From NCBI GenBank assembly GCA_030063045.1, contig JAQSEB010000022.1, positions 1,861,501 to 1,925,500 of the forward strand: DNA of 64,000 nt. The letters run 5' to 3'. The position numbers and the translations under genes are program-made. Of this stretch, positions 12,901 to 24,309 are shown one piece after another (the stretch's first letter is position 1; the number at the start of each line of letters is the position of its first letter). A model generated the notes under the pieces. It saw only the letters and a program-made list of their open reading frames with translations, searched no databases and was not told the DNA's origin. The stretch is from Pratylenchus scribneri (lineage: Eukaryota > Nematoda > Chromadorea > Rhabditida > Pratylenchidae).

Positions 12901-13782
12901 AAATAACCAGGTGGTCCAATTCCTGGCAATTTAATTGGCTCCAAATTTGATGGATTCTTTTGTTGCTGATTTTCGGTCTTTTTCAATTCATTCAATGCTA
13001 AATTAAATCAACAATTTCATTAAAAAATTCCCTTCTTTTCAACCTTCTTTTGGCTCTTCATAATCCGAATATAATTGTTTCATTGCCTCCTTCCTATCAT
13101 CCGCCCATGGATCTTCTGCCTCATATTGTGGTGAATCAATTCCTCCTGGCGAATTATTCGGTGGCTCAATTTGGAATTGGCGAACTCTATTCGGTGGCAG
13201 CGTTGAATGTTCGCAAGGACGGACTTCTCTGTTTGGGCCAAGGCAACTGAATCCTCGAACCGTATTGCAGGCACGCACCCGAATTTGAATATTGCTGGTG
13301 CAATATGACCATGCGGACCATGAGGCCCAAACCGAGGCGAATGCTTCAAAATTTGAAAATATTTTAGTGAGGGAAATATTGAGGCCTACTAAAATGAGCA
13401 TTCGAAGGCAATGGCCTTGGCGTGTAGAATCCTTTGAATTGATTCCATTTCCCGGTTGGCAATGGCATCCCATTTTCCATTTGATTTTGATCTTCATCCT
13501 CGAATTGGTTTTGCGCACCTATAAAGGAACAGTTTTTAATCTTGTTTTGAACACATTTTTGTCGGAAAAAGGGCGATGAACCAAAGTAAAATGTAATTTG
13601 GATAATCAAATTTTGACAATTTTAAACCCAAAAAACCAAAATAAATCCCTTCAATTTAATCAAAATTCCATATTTTATTCGTATAAAATACCGGTTAAGC
13701 CAATTTGGCCATAAAATGCCATCGCCAAAACAAAAAGAGGCCATAAGGCGAATTGGCTGCCTCTTGGCCTCGTGTAGCGCAT
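9967..13782 (-). CDS. Secreted protein with two TSP1 domains flanking a Lys/Glu-rich core
   Basis: Nine exons keep phase and give 800 residues: 13692-13782, 13390-13518, 13044-13343, 12908-12997, 12487-12862, 11591-12446, 11364-11547, 11178-11318, 9967-10202. A signal peptide (FALWPLFVLAMAFYG) is encoded by exon 1. TSP1 domain 1 (about residues 75-115) has WASWSAWSYC and CLGPNREVRPC. A long middle region is Lys/Glu-rich with helical or coiled-coil character (EELAEKLEVKEPKELAEKL; ELAKLRAEMRAMEAILAKM). TSP1 domain 2 near the C-terminus starts IWSDWGDWGEC and finishes across the last intron with CIGPSYESRHC and ENCP. TSP1 modules usually act outside the cell in matrix or adhesion. That 975-bp last intron carries a minisatellite. 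All eight introns are GT-AG. No named orthologue is recognised. Confidence 0.85.
10372..10903. repeat. 35-bp minisatellite inside a TSP1-splitting intron
   Basis: About 15 tandem copies of a unit containing AAAATGTTCGCCAAAATG and TGTTTCACTTATCTAAG. Some copies are shorter (CTTTCTAG in place of CTTATCTAAG) and one is internally deleted near 10815. The array lies wholly within the last intron (10203-11177) of the minus-strand TSP1 gene. The same unit, inverted on the plus strand, forms a larger array at 55454-56425. Confidence 0.95.
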
Positions 13783-14789
13783 CAAATAGAGATTTTAGCG
13801 TCAATTTTCGTTGATTCTGAAAAAACGGTTTTTTGGGTGCAATGACAAATCAGTGAATTTTATGTGAATTTGATAAATTAAAGGAAATGGATGGATGGAT
13901 TGGTTGGCGGCATCGACTCGGGAGGGAAAGAAGGAATGGCAGCAAAAGGCAACTAAACTGCGCACATTTCGCCCCCAACGGCGAATTCGGATGAGGAAAC
14001 CGCCGCCGTCGGGCGACGATGTATGCCGAAAAGGGGAGAATGCGTTGACTGAGATTAATTCGCTTTAATGAGTTGTTAAACAATGGATTCGGGGATAGGG
14101 AGGAGGAGGGGATGTTGTGAAGGAATAAAACGGAAATTGGCGATGAGGTGCTTTTCAATGCCCAAATAAGGGGAATTGAAGGGCGCAATTCACCTTCTAT
14201 GTTGCTGATGAAAGTGAAAATTGGAATATAAAATTTTGATGGAATTGAAGCAGAAAAATATTATTGATAATGCTTAATTAAGTGGAAAAACAATCAAAAA
14301 TATGCAAATTAAAATGTATCAATTCAAAAATTTAGAAAAGGAAAATTATACCGGAAAAAGCGCGCATTCCAGTTTGTCAAAAGAAGGCGAAAATAAAACA
14401 TTAAAAAAGAATTATAGGCAAAATTGATTAGCGAATGAATGAATTATGTTCATTATTATTTTGGGTTTTAATTCCAATGCTGTTAATTCCTGGAGAAGAA
14501 TTCCTGAAATAAATTGAGTGGAATTTTTCCCGAAAATCCAATTTCCCTTCAATTCCTTCAAATTCATCATTTTCACCTTTCCCAATTAAAAATGGCGAAA
14601 AGAAATCGCCCAATTTGGGTCATCGGCAAGTGAAAGTTGGGATGGCGAGAAAATTGGATTGGACAATTTGGGCGAAATTGAAGGAATTTTGATTGATTTG
14701 GGTGGATCAAAATATAAATTGGATGCTTTCATTTTTATTCAAGAAAAATAATTTGTAAAAATATCATCAATTCAATAATATTATTTCCC
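13783..14789. other. Spacer between the two tandem TSP1 genes
   Basis: About 1 kb separates the stop of the upstream TSP1 gene (14790) from the start of the downstream one (13782), both on the minus strand. It contains a GC-richer patch at 13900-14110 that probably belongs to the promoter or leader of the downstream gene. The minus frame 13850-14188 has no domain and is not annotated. Confidence 0.5.
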
Positions 14790-15646
14790 CTAAATTCGCA
14801 TAGGGAGTCGTCCTTTGGTAATTTCCCTTTCAATAATCATTGGATCATTGCCAAATTTGGTGCCAACATTGTGGGCCGAATAACATTTTTGGCGTTCCTC
14901 ACTTTTGCCCTGGGCAAAATTAAAATAAATTAAATTAATTTTTGGGCACACCTCGCAAGGGATTCCATTAATTTTGAGGCATTTTCGAATTCGCATTCTC
15001 ATTCCATTGTCGCATTTTGTCCATCGAGTCCATTCAAGCCATTGGCTACGGGCTAAAATGCCATTTTTCTTGTTAAAACAGTATTTCCTCTTTTCTTACT
15101 GATCACTTTTGGGCCAAATTGTTCCTTTGCCTCTGTACTATTTGCCTCCAATTGTTGATGGGGATGTCCAATTATTGGGTCCGTAGATTCCGCAGATTTT
15201 CCCTCCCTTCCAGCCTCCCCAAAATCAACAATAAATTGAACGGGTTTTGGCGGTCGAATTGGGTGTCGTGGTTTATTCAAGGAGGAGGCAAATGCACGGG
15301 CTGAATAAAATTCAAATTATTTTAGGGAAATAGAGAGAAATTGGACAGGCAGATTGGCCTTGGTGGACTTGACGGGCAGTGGCCAACGGGGAATATTGCT
15401 CAACCAATTCAAAACGGGTACGGGGCTCAGGGCCAATGTGAAAATCCTTTTTTGGTAGATGGAGAATGTGGCCATTATTCGACATTACCCACCTGATTAT
15501 TTTCCGTTTCAATTCGAACATTCACTGGGCCGGCAAATGATCCAGGCCAAAATGCTTAAATAATAGGAATTAAATTGTAAATTAGAATTCAATTAACCCT
15601 CGACCGTAAAGAATATAAAAATTGGCAGTAAAATGGAGGATGACAT
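14790..15646 (-). CDS. Small secreted protein with one TSP1 domain
   Basis: Six exons in phase (15598-15646, 15493-15554, 15374-15446, 15100-15300, 14952-15052, 14790-14909) give 201 residues. The start MSSSILLPIFIFFTVE is a short hydrophobic signal peptide. A Pro/Gln-rich linker (KPRHPIRPPKPVQF) leads to a C-terminal TSP1 domain: QWLEWTRWTKC for the Trp ladder and first Cys, then MRMRIRKC, NGIPC and EERQKC. The domain fills roughly residues 125-175 and the protein ends soon after. It lies directly upstream of, and in the same direction as, the larger TSP1 gene, so the two may be diverged tandem relatives; only the TSP1 module is shared. Intron 5 (42 bp) is in frame without a stop. Confidence 0.85.
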
Positions 15647-17272
15647 TTCCCAATTATTATTATTATTTTTGGATGGATTAAATTGGAAGTCAATTGGAAT
15701 GAGAATAAAAGGCAATGGAAAGGGGATTTGCTGCTTGCGCACACCGGAAAGTGTTGTGTTCCGGAATCGCCCTATAAAGATTTGTCACCTTCCTTTGCCT
15801 TCTTTTCGATCTCCGCCGATCATTTCGCCGCCTTTTCTTCCCTTCCATAATCCGTCATATTCCATCCCCTCGATTGACCTCGCCGATTTATGAAGGCAAA
15901 TTTTGGAGGATAATGAATACCAGGAGTACAGGTAAACAATAATTATTATTATTTGGAACGGTGAATTGGAATATTGGGGAGCGAAGAAATTAATTTTTAT
16001 TTTGAAGGAAAAAGTTTTTGTGCCATTTTGCCAATTCTCGTCCAAATTGCCATATCCATTTTGGCCATTTATCACTAATTGCCAGCTTGCTTATTTCTCC
16101 TTTGCCCTTTCCCATTTTCACGTCCATTGCCATGTCCTTCCTCCTTCCATCTCCCACAATGTTCATTTGCATTCCCGTCCATTCCCCCCTTTCCCATGTA
16201 TCCGGGCCTAATTAGTGCCATCCCCCTTTCCCTCAGCTTCTACTCATTTTCCATTTTGCTTCTGTTGTTGTCATTCATTCCATTTCATTTTCCATATTCT
16301 TCTGCTCCTTTCAAATTCAATCCCCCTCTCCTTTCTCCCATTTTGTTGTGTTGGCATTGGCCATTTGGCACCTCGATGCCTACGTTCCGTCGATCTTTCA
16401 AAGGCATCCAATTCCGAGTGAATTTGGAATGAAGGCCACCCAAAGGGAAAGCCATCGAACCCCAATTGTGGCCTATTCATTCATTCATTGAAGGGGGAAT
16501 CCTGGGAATGGAAGGAAAACAATAGAATTCTTTTTTGGTTTAGTGAACCTTTTGAAGTGGTTTTCCTTTTCATTTTAGTCACAACTTTTTTGGCCTCGAT
16601 TGCTTTTTGGCCAATTGTTGTTCTGTTTGGACTGTCCTCCGCCCCATATTTCACCTTTGTATCAATTTCACTTTTAACCTTGGGCCAAAATGCGGCTGGC
16701 GCCTCCGGCGGATTTATCCCTACCTTCCCCCGGTGGGGCGGGTATCGCTTTTCTGTCAAAATGCCGCCCCACTCAATGGGCAAATTCGAAATTGGGAAAG
16801 CAAAGCAGACAAAAAGGCATTCCCCATTCCTTAACAAATTCACATTCAGTAAATCTTTATTGATAAAAATTTATAAAAATGAATTTCTAAATTCATTTTC
16901 AAATCTAAAATGGCCAATAATTATATTCCCATTTATGGCCAATTTATCAATCAAATTAACATATAATTTTCTTTTCTAATTTTGGATTGCTTATTAAATT
17001 TACTTGGTTTTTGAATAAACCAACAATTTGTGGGCATAAATGCCAACAAAAATGTTGGCAAAATGGAGTTTAAAAACTAGACTGAATCCATCCTTTGTCC
17101 TTCATTTCCAAATATTTTCCTACTATATTTTTTATCCCATTAGTCCTCCTTCTTCGCCTCATTTTGCCCTCCACCACTTGGGAATTAATTCCCTAAAGTC
17201 TGTTCATTTCCACTTTCCAGTGAAATCAGCCTTCAACAACAATAATTTGTTCTTTCTTCAAAAGCCAACAAA
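15647..17272. other. No confident gene upstream of the Kv channel
   Basis: Several frames overlap here: 15633-15893 plus, 16079-16432 plus, 16488-16979 plus (hydrophobic start) and 16481-16843 minus (hydrophilic, Lys-rich). The two frames at 16.5-16.8 kb are antisense to each other and neither has splice context or a domain, so I cannot choose. The plus strand may be leader or promoter for the channel that starts at 17273. Confidence 0.35.
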
Positions 17273-20200
17273 ATGTCCAGAAGTATGTCACTTTATGGCC
17301 GAGTGCCGTTGGAAAGATCAATGAGTCGGCCAATGGGACAGGATTTTGAGGAGAGGTCAGTTTGATATTTTATTTAACTTTTAATACCATGTTTTTTGGT
17401 TTATAAATATTGTTTTTGACCTAGATTTGCATAAAATAATGTATAAAATGGATAAAAGTGACATCCAAGCCAGAAAAAATTATCTCCCTCTGAGCGGGTT
17501 CGAACCCGAGTTCTCATTTTTAACAAAGAGCACCAACCACTAAGCTAAAAATGTCGTTTATAGCTGAATAGTTAAATCTTCTTTATATAATTTAATTTGT
17601 GAAAATATAAATATTAAAAGAATAGTAAAATTTTTAAAAATAATTAGATTGGTTGAATAATAAAAAAGAAGGAAAAATTCACATCAAATCCAAAAAAGGA
17701 GTACCATAGGCTGACTTCATTAATATTGAATTAATTTGCCTGGATTTTTTGCCTCAGGGAAAAGTCCGACGGCATTTTATATGAAAATGAAGGGGAATGG
17801 CCAATGAAGGCTGTCTCCTTTGGCCTTATTTCTCACGCCAGCAATAAAGTCGATTCCCTCCACTTAATTTAGGCGACCAAAGCCAATCCGGTCAAAGTTT
17901 GGCCAGACGAAAATTTAATGAAGCAAAAATTAAAAAAGGAATAGTTTAAATTGCGCGGCATCAAAACAAATTTATGCGGGCATTTTTGTCCTATTTTCAT
18001 GCAACTTTCATTCAACAAAAAACCCATCCCCTTTTCCATTCCCGAATTTGTCCATCCGAAATTCCTTCCTTCCCCAATTCCCATTGTCGCCAAATTCCCT
18101 TTCCTTTCTATTCCCTTTTATGCAGTCAACCCAAAATTGGCTCAACTAAAATTCATTAAGCATTGCCCCCGAAAAAAGGCAAAAAAAGAAGAAAATTTCT
18201 TGGCAAAAAATCAACAAACATTCGGGGAATTCAATTCATTTTTCTTAATTAATTTTCTTCCTTTTAAATTCATTCACCAAAAATTCATTTACCCTCAAAT
18301 TTGACAATATTAAAATTCCTGAATTTATTTTCAACGTTTCCTTTCCTATTCACAATTTAATTGTCTTTTTCCTTTTTTGACCTTTTCTTTTGCCAACTTT
18401 TTCCCCTCAAAAATATTCATTCCGCCTTTTTGGAGTCGCATAAATTTGCCACTCAAAAGGTGGGAAAATGTTTAGGGCAAAATGTTTATAGCCTAGGAAA
18501 ATGGCATTGAAGCGTACGAATTCGATTGAGTCTGATAAATGGATATGAATTGAGGGTGGTGACCTTTTAAAAATTAAGAGCAAAAAGTGTTCTACATTTA
18601 TCCAAAATAATAAGAAATGCATTCAATAAATTAGAATATTAAATATTCCATCCATCTAATTAGCCTAAACATTCCTATATCTTCTTATACCCCCCCCCCC
18701 CCCCATTTCTTCATTGTTTATTCCATTTCGGTGCTTTCTTTTTACCCGTCAAGAAGCCTATACCTCTATGTCCATAATTTGGTTATGGTCAGCCTTCCTT
18801 TGGATGTGATAACGAGTGGATTGGATGGATGGAAAATTAATTTTTTCCTTTTTCCCTCATATGCATATTCGAGAATGGGAGGGGGGGGGGGGGGGGGTGA
18901 AATATTCACATAAAAATGGAAAAAAAGTGACGGGAAAATGGGACGAGGATGAAGCACTAGGAAAAAGTGGCATTTTTTGCTGAAAATGACACAAATCTTG
19001 CTTTCCATTGGATTTTTGGATTAATCCACCAAATCAATAGGCCAAATTTTATTGGTCCAAATTGTGGACATTCCTCATCCCACGAATATTGGCCCATTCC
19101 CCTCTATTCCAGCTATTTCTTTTCTTAACATTTTTCAATGCTTTTTCCCACAAATAACAAATCAAAATCGCATTCATCCACTCCCATCAAAAATATATTT
19201 TGCCTGGCTTTTGTTCCCCCACAACGACAAATGTTCATAAGCTCCAAACATAATGAGAAGGGTGGGGAATGGAATTATTCTTTGGGCCATAGACTAATGT
19301 GAGGGATGTGCCAGCCGACAAAAACAAAAAGGGGAAATCATCACATCAAATCCATTTGTCCCCTCGGGACCTCTTCAAGCAACCAATCAATGCGTATTTT
19401 TTTGCGCCAATTTATTCAACAAAAATGCCCAAGATCCATCCTTTTTAGTCCAATTCCAAGAGAAAACCCTCATTGGCGGTCTGGGCCAAACAAATTAATA
19501 AGCTTCCCCCCCCCCCCCCCCCTTCCTATATCCGTCCTTTCTCCTTAAATTTCACCCCTTTCCAAAATAAAACAATCCTTCTATGTTGGACTTTTCCTCA
19601 ATTTTAATTGCCCACTCCCAACTTTTTTGCTCGCATTTCCTTTTCGCATGTCTTTTCTTCAAAATTCATGGCTTTTATTTGGGCCACAAAACAATATTTT
19701 CCATCATTTTCACACCCAAAAATGGATTTGAATTGCAGAAGCTCCATTATGGATACGGAATACAGAATTGTGCTGAATGTTGGTGGGGTCCGGCATGAAA
19801 CATACAAACATACACTAAAAAAGATTCCGGCAACCCGTCTGAGCAGGTTATTAATGAATATTCATGGAATTAATTGGCACAAAAGTGAATTAAACATTGA
19901 TAATTATTAGTCCAAATCTAGAAGCCTAGGCTTTTATCCCAGGCCTTCGCAGGGGGCTAAACCCCCCAGTGGCTAATTGAAGAGGATTGAGATTAGTTGG
20001 GCTGGGCTTTAGTAAATATTTATTTGTTGTGCGCAAAATTGAAAAAACAGAACGTCGGCGAAAATGATGAAAAAGTGAGCCATTTTGCGGGGAAGTTAGA
20101 GAGTTTAAAAAGAGGCTTGGGGCAAAATATGATTGATAGGGAGGTGGGACATTTGGGCAAAAATTGGGGAATATGGTAGGAAAAATAGTTGGCACTGACA

Positions 20201-22675
20201 ATAATTAAGTATTTGGATTAATAAATCATAATTATTTTAACTAAAACATTGCCAATTGATTTGTTTACCACCATTTCCACATTAATTTTCCAAATATTCG
20301 ACATTTGCAGATTGACCCCAAATTTGGCCAATTATGATCCGGTCCTGAACGAGTCAGTCCCCTCTACTTTGAATAATCCACCCATTCATTCAAAGGTATT
20401 TCTTCGATCGGCATCCCGGCGTTTTTGCCCAAGTGTTGAATTATTATCGCACTGGGAAATTGCATTATCCCCTCGGTTGCCACAATCAATTCCCCCTCAA
20501 TTTTATGAATATTTTTAGATGTTTGTGGTCCACTTTTTGAGGAGGAACTCAAAGTAATTCCACCAAAATATTCCTTTATTTAAACAATTTTTGTCATAGT
20601 TTTGGGGAATTGATGCGAATGAGGTGGAAAGTTGCTGTTGGATGACATATACCACCCACAGGGATACACAAGAAGTCCTTCAAACATTGGAAAAATTGGA
20701 ATATGACGATGAGGCACTTCGAAATGAGGAAGAATTATATAGGCGTTTTGGACTGGAGGAGGAATACAAAAACAAGGAATTGTCATTTTGGGAAAGGGTT
20801 AAACCCAAAATATGGCGAATGTTCGATGAGCCAAGTTCAACGACTGGGGCAAAGGCAAATTTTAAAAAAGTGATTAATTATTTAATGTTCCTTTGAAGGT
20901 TGTGGCCGTCATCTCCGTCTTCAAAACGCATCCCGGCTTGAGGGTTGCCGATTTGGATTTGTCGGCAGAAAGTGTGGCCACTTCATTGCTCAATCAATCC
21001 TCAAATGACGATCACAGTGCCCGAATCCCAGAGCCAACTGCCAAACCATTCTTCAAATATCGAACAGAATCAATTGGGGCCAATGCGGAACACACAAAAC
21101 CGCACCCCAGTTTTCAGGTCGACCTTCTCATTCTCATATGTCCCAAAAATATATATATATATTTTTAGATTATCGAAACAATTTGTAACATTTGGTTCAC
21201 CATTGAAATTTTGATTAGGTTCATTTCTTGCCCAGACAAATTTGACTATTTCAAAGCGCCAGTCAATATTATTGACATTGTTGCCACCGTAGGCAAATAA
21301 ATAATAATTAATATTAATATTCCATTTATTTTACAGTTAACTTTTTACATTGATCTCTGTTTGACCACTTGGTTCGGCGAAACTTCTGATTTGGAATTTT
21401 TTTCCATCATTCGAATTTTGCGCCTTTTCAAATTGACACAGCATTCGCGCGGCCTCAAAATATTGCTTTATACATTCAGGCATAATAATTAATTCCCCTT
21501 TATTCCATCATTTTCTCCTTCAGGGCATCTGCAAAGGAATTGATGTTGTTGGTATTTTTCCTCCTTCTTGGCATTGTTGTGTTCGCTTCGTTGATTTACT
21601 ATGCCGAAAGGATGGAAGAGAATCCGGACAATCAAGTATAAAAGAGACGGGATCTAATTATTCGAATTGTCCCCATTTTCAGTTTCACAGCATTCCATTG
21701 GGTCTTTGGTATGCAATTGTGACGATGACCACAATCGGATATGGGTAATTATAATTAAAAATAAATTGAGGAAATATTTAAAATGCCGAAAAAATATTGA
21801 AAATGTGGAAAAGGGTTCAAAGGTAAGTGGTTTGTCTTTTTCAAAATTTTCAGTATTTTTTTCAAAATTTAAAAATTTTTTTCAAAATTTTTAATATTTT
21901 TTCAAAAACTTTCTATATTTTTTTTTTCAAAAATTTTTATATTTTTCCAAAATTTTCAATATTCATTTTTGATAAATTAAATATCAAAATAAATTGTGCC
22001 ATTCACCCTCACTAATTAATTTGCAGGGATATGACACCGCATACTTGGGCAGGTCGATTAATCGGTACAAATTTGAATGAATGAATATTCAAATATTTAT
22101 TCTCAAATTCAGGTTCAATTTGTGCCCTCGCCGGTGTCCTCACAATTGCATTGCCGGTCCCAGTCATTGTCTCCAATTTTGCCATGTATTATTCACACAC
22201 TCAGGCCAGAAGCAAAATGCCCAAAAGGCGGAGAGGAATCCTCAGTATGGAACAGGTGAATGAATGCCAAAATATTCCATAAATGCGCTCATATTTAAAT
22301 CCAAATTTTAAGATTAAACAACAACCCCCGGTGGTCGGTCATCCCCAACATCGTCGACTTTTGCTCACCAACAAAGGCTCAAATGCGACAACTTGCGGCG
22401 AAACCACCTCCCTCCTAACCCATCAAATGAACAATTCCCACATTCCACGGTCGGCAAATTGCACACCAAAACATCAATTGGACCCGTCGGAACATTCATC
22501 GCCAACAAAAAAGAATGGACCACACCATCATCGGCGAAAGTCAAATGAGCAAAGAACGAGTTTGAAATCGAATGACAAAATGAATATTGGAACGGAAAAT
22601 GGAGAAAAAGTTACCGCAAAAAGGGTGGCAACGGTGACCACATCTGCGGGTGGCATGACTACAGCCAGAATTTAG
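17273..22675 (+). CDS. Shaw-type (Kv3) voltage-gated potassium channel alpha subunit
   Basis: Fourteen phase-consistent exons give 600 residues: 17273-17355, 19739-19846, 20311-20352, 20396-20475, 20519-20553, 20600-20854, 20899-21117, 21169-21288, 21337-21479, 21524-21635, 21683-21744, 22027-22064, 22113-22255, 22313-22675. The T1 tetramerisation domain ([14 protein letters not shown] onward) keeps the zinc motif H-x5-C-x20-CC. S2-S3 follow ([31 protein letters not shown]), then S4 ([18 protein letters not shown]), S5, the filter TMTTIGYGD and S6 with PVPVIV and YYSHTQ, all Shaw-like. S1 is abnormal: VVAVISVF runs straight into KTHPGLRV, leaving about 8 of the usual 20 or so hydrophobic residues. 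The C-terminal tail is His/Lys-rich. Introns at 20855 and 21480 have GC donors. The 2.4-kb first intron contains poly-C/G tracts and a tRNA-like relic. The nearest known type is C. elegans egl-36/shw, but I cannot assign the orthologue. Confidence 0.95.
17483..17556 (-). repeat. tRNA-like relic (SINE or tRNA pseudogene)
   Basis: On the minus strand TAGCTTAGTGGTTGGTGCTC matches a pol III A box / D-arm, and GGGTTCGAACCCG follows about 25 bases later as a B box / T-loop. The acceptor and T stems do not pair, so it is not a functional tRNA. It lies in intron 1 of the potassium-channel gene. Confidence 0.6.
18690..19523. repeat. Homopolymer C/G tracts in Kv intron 1
   Basis: C15 at 18690-18704, G17 at 18881-18897 and C18 at 19506-19523, all within the first intron of the channel gene. 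Such tracts are rare in this AT-rich window. The G run is complementary to both C runs. Assembly or read-length errors are likely within them. Confidence 0.9.
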
Positions 22676-23282
22676 TGAAAAGAAAACAAAAAACATAATC
22701 AAAAATGATTCAATTCAGAGTTTTTTAATAATATTATTTTTGTATATTTTCGTATAATATTAAACCGGTTACATTTTATATTCTTTCTCGTCAGAATAAT
22801 TTATTGTACTAAAAATGATTGTTCCCCTTCTTCAAATAATCCAGTCGAATGACCGTTTGGCGAGTGAATGTGCCCATCCATTCCTTTCCTAAATCATTTC
22901 CTTCCAGACGACTTTTGGCTTTTATGTACGCCTCAACGCATCGATTCCATTGCGCACAACCCCTCCGTATCCCCATCCGCGAAATATTTCTGGGTCATTT
23001 CCCTTCAAAGCATTGGGCGCGACGGTTTTGGTGGATTTGCGCCAAGAGCGGAAATTGAGGAGAAGAGGGAGGAAGGGTTTTGAATGGGAAAAGAGAAAAG
23101 CATCATCGTCCATTCAACCAGCCGATGGATCGATTTGGGGAGGCGCGAGATATGGCGATGAGACATCCAATTTGCTTTATTTATTCACAAACGGCATCAT
23201 CATTCCTCATATCCATATTAAAATCCTTTTGATCATTGTTGACCCCGTAAGGCATATTTAAAATTGAAATTCAAGGTGAAAA
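22676..23282. other. No confident gene between channel and four-TM gene
   Basis: The plus frame 22950-23261 is open for about 100 codons but lacks an initiating ATG with context and cannot be spliced in phase to the gene starting at 23283. Treated as the 3' flank of the channel and the upstream region of the next gene. Confidence 0.4.
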
Positions 23283-24238
23283 ATGCCAAAAGAAATGTTG
23301 GAAATGCAAAATGATGACGATGATTCATCGGTGGAGGCAACAACTTCGGCCAATCAAGCTGGTCCATCCCCTAAATCCATTCCATTCATACCATAATCTT
23401 TTTTAGGCCCAATCCAGCCAAAATCGTTCCCTGCCCCACCGCCTCCTATTATTTATCAATTCGATCCGGACGATGATTTCTATTTGGCCCCTCCCACTTG
23501 CCAATTCCTTCATTATCGGGATGCCGCAATTATTGTTGGCATTTTTGAGGTTTTGTTGATGCTGGGCGCATTGATCACTTCCTTGGGTGAGTGCAACATT
23601 GTTGGACAATTCCATTTGGAATTTAAATTAAGATTTGTACATATCTACACGATTAATTGGCATTTGGGCGCCATTATTGCTTTCCGCCATTTTTTGCATT
23701 GCAATTGGCACCACAATTGTTATGGTTCATTCATTCCAAATTTCTCTTGGATATTTTTCCTTCTTAATAGATTTATGGCATTAGAACGGAGCAGCCTCAA
23801 ATGCTTTGGCCTCAAATTTATTTTCTCAAAGTTGAAATCAGTTTATTGATGGTCATTAATTCAATATTTATTTGCATAATTTGTGCCATTTTTAGGCCGG
23901 TGCCGTCTTCTCCATTGCCTCAATGTGTTTGGGCATTGAATCCACCAATTGGATATTTTCCCATTTTGTCAGGTAATTTATTTTGCCCCAGGCATAATTC
24001 ATCCTCCATCAAAAGTGTGCCCCAAATGGAAAAACAATTTGGGCCAATTTGGCCATTCAATGTTGCCTGTGTCTCATTTTCGGGTGCTGCCCTCGGAATT
24101 TGGTTTGATGTTATTGTGCGCGGATGCTATGATTATTTGCTGGACAAGGACTATTTCAGCCAAGGGCCCCAGCCAATTCGTATTGTCCCTTTCCCTAATC
24201 AACAAATTGTGATAAATGCTGGCGGCGATGATCGGTGA
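23283..24238 (+). CDS. Four-transmembrane protein, unrecognised nematode family
   Basis: Six exons keep phase (23283-23361, 23407-23586, 23633-23724, 23771-23830, 23896-23972, 24016-24238), 236 residues. An acidic, Pro-rich N-terminus (NDDDDSSVEA; SFPAPPPPII) precedes the first membrane segment, AAIIVGIFEVLLMLGALITS. Further segments are WAPLLLSAIFCIAIGTTIVM, AGAVFSIASMCLGI and VACVSFSGAALGIWFDVIV, giving four spans with both ends probably cytoplasmic. The C-terminus ends NQQIVINAGGDDR. A CQFLHYRDAAII motif before TM1 resembles the Cys-x-Tyr/Arg-Asp start of nematode LAPTM-like four-TM proteins; this is an impression, not a family assignment. It follows the potassium channel by 0.6 kb on the same strand and converges on the next gene with 71 bp between stop codons. 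All introns are GT-AG. Confidence 0.8.
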
Positions 24239-24309
24239 ATAAATAAAAAAAAATTCATTAATTTTATTGTGCCAATCATTTTTAAATAAAAGTTAAATAT
24301 TTTGGTGTA

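Noticed and set aside
16481..16979. Antisense pair of ORFs (121-163 codons)
   Set aside because: Each is plausible alone but neither has splice signals, a domain or neighbour support, and they overlap antiparallel.
17483..17556. Functional tRNA gene
   Set aside because: A and B boxes are good but acceptor and T stems do not pair, so recorded only as a relic.
19925..19980. Hairpin GGGGGCTAAACCCCCC and a CCTAGGC palindrome in a Kv intron
   Set aside because: Short isolated inverted repeats in an intron; no conservation or second copy to suggest function.
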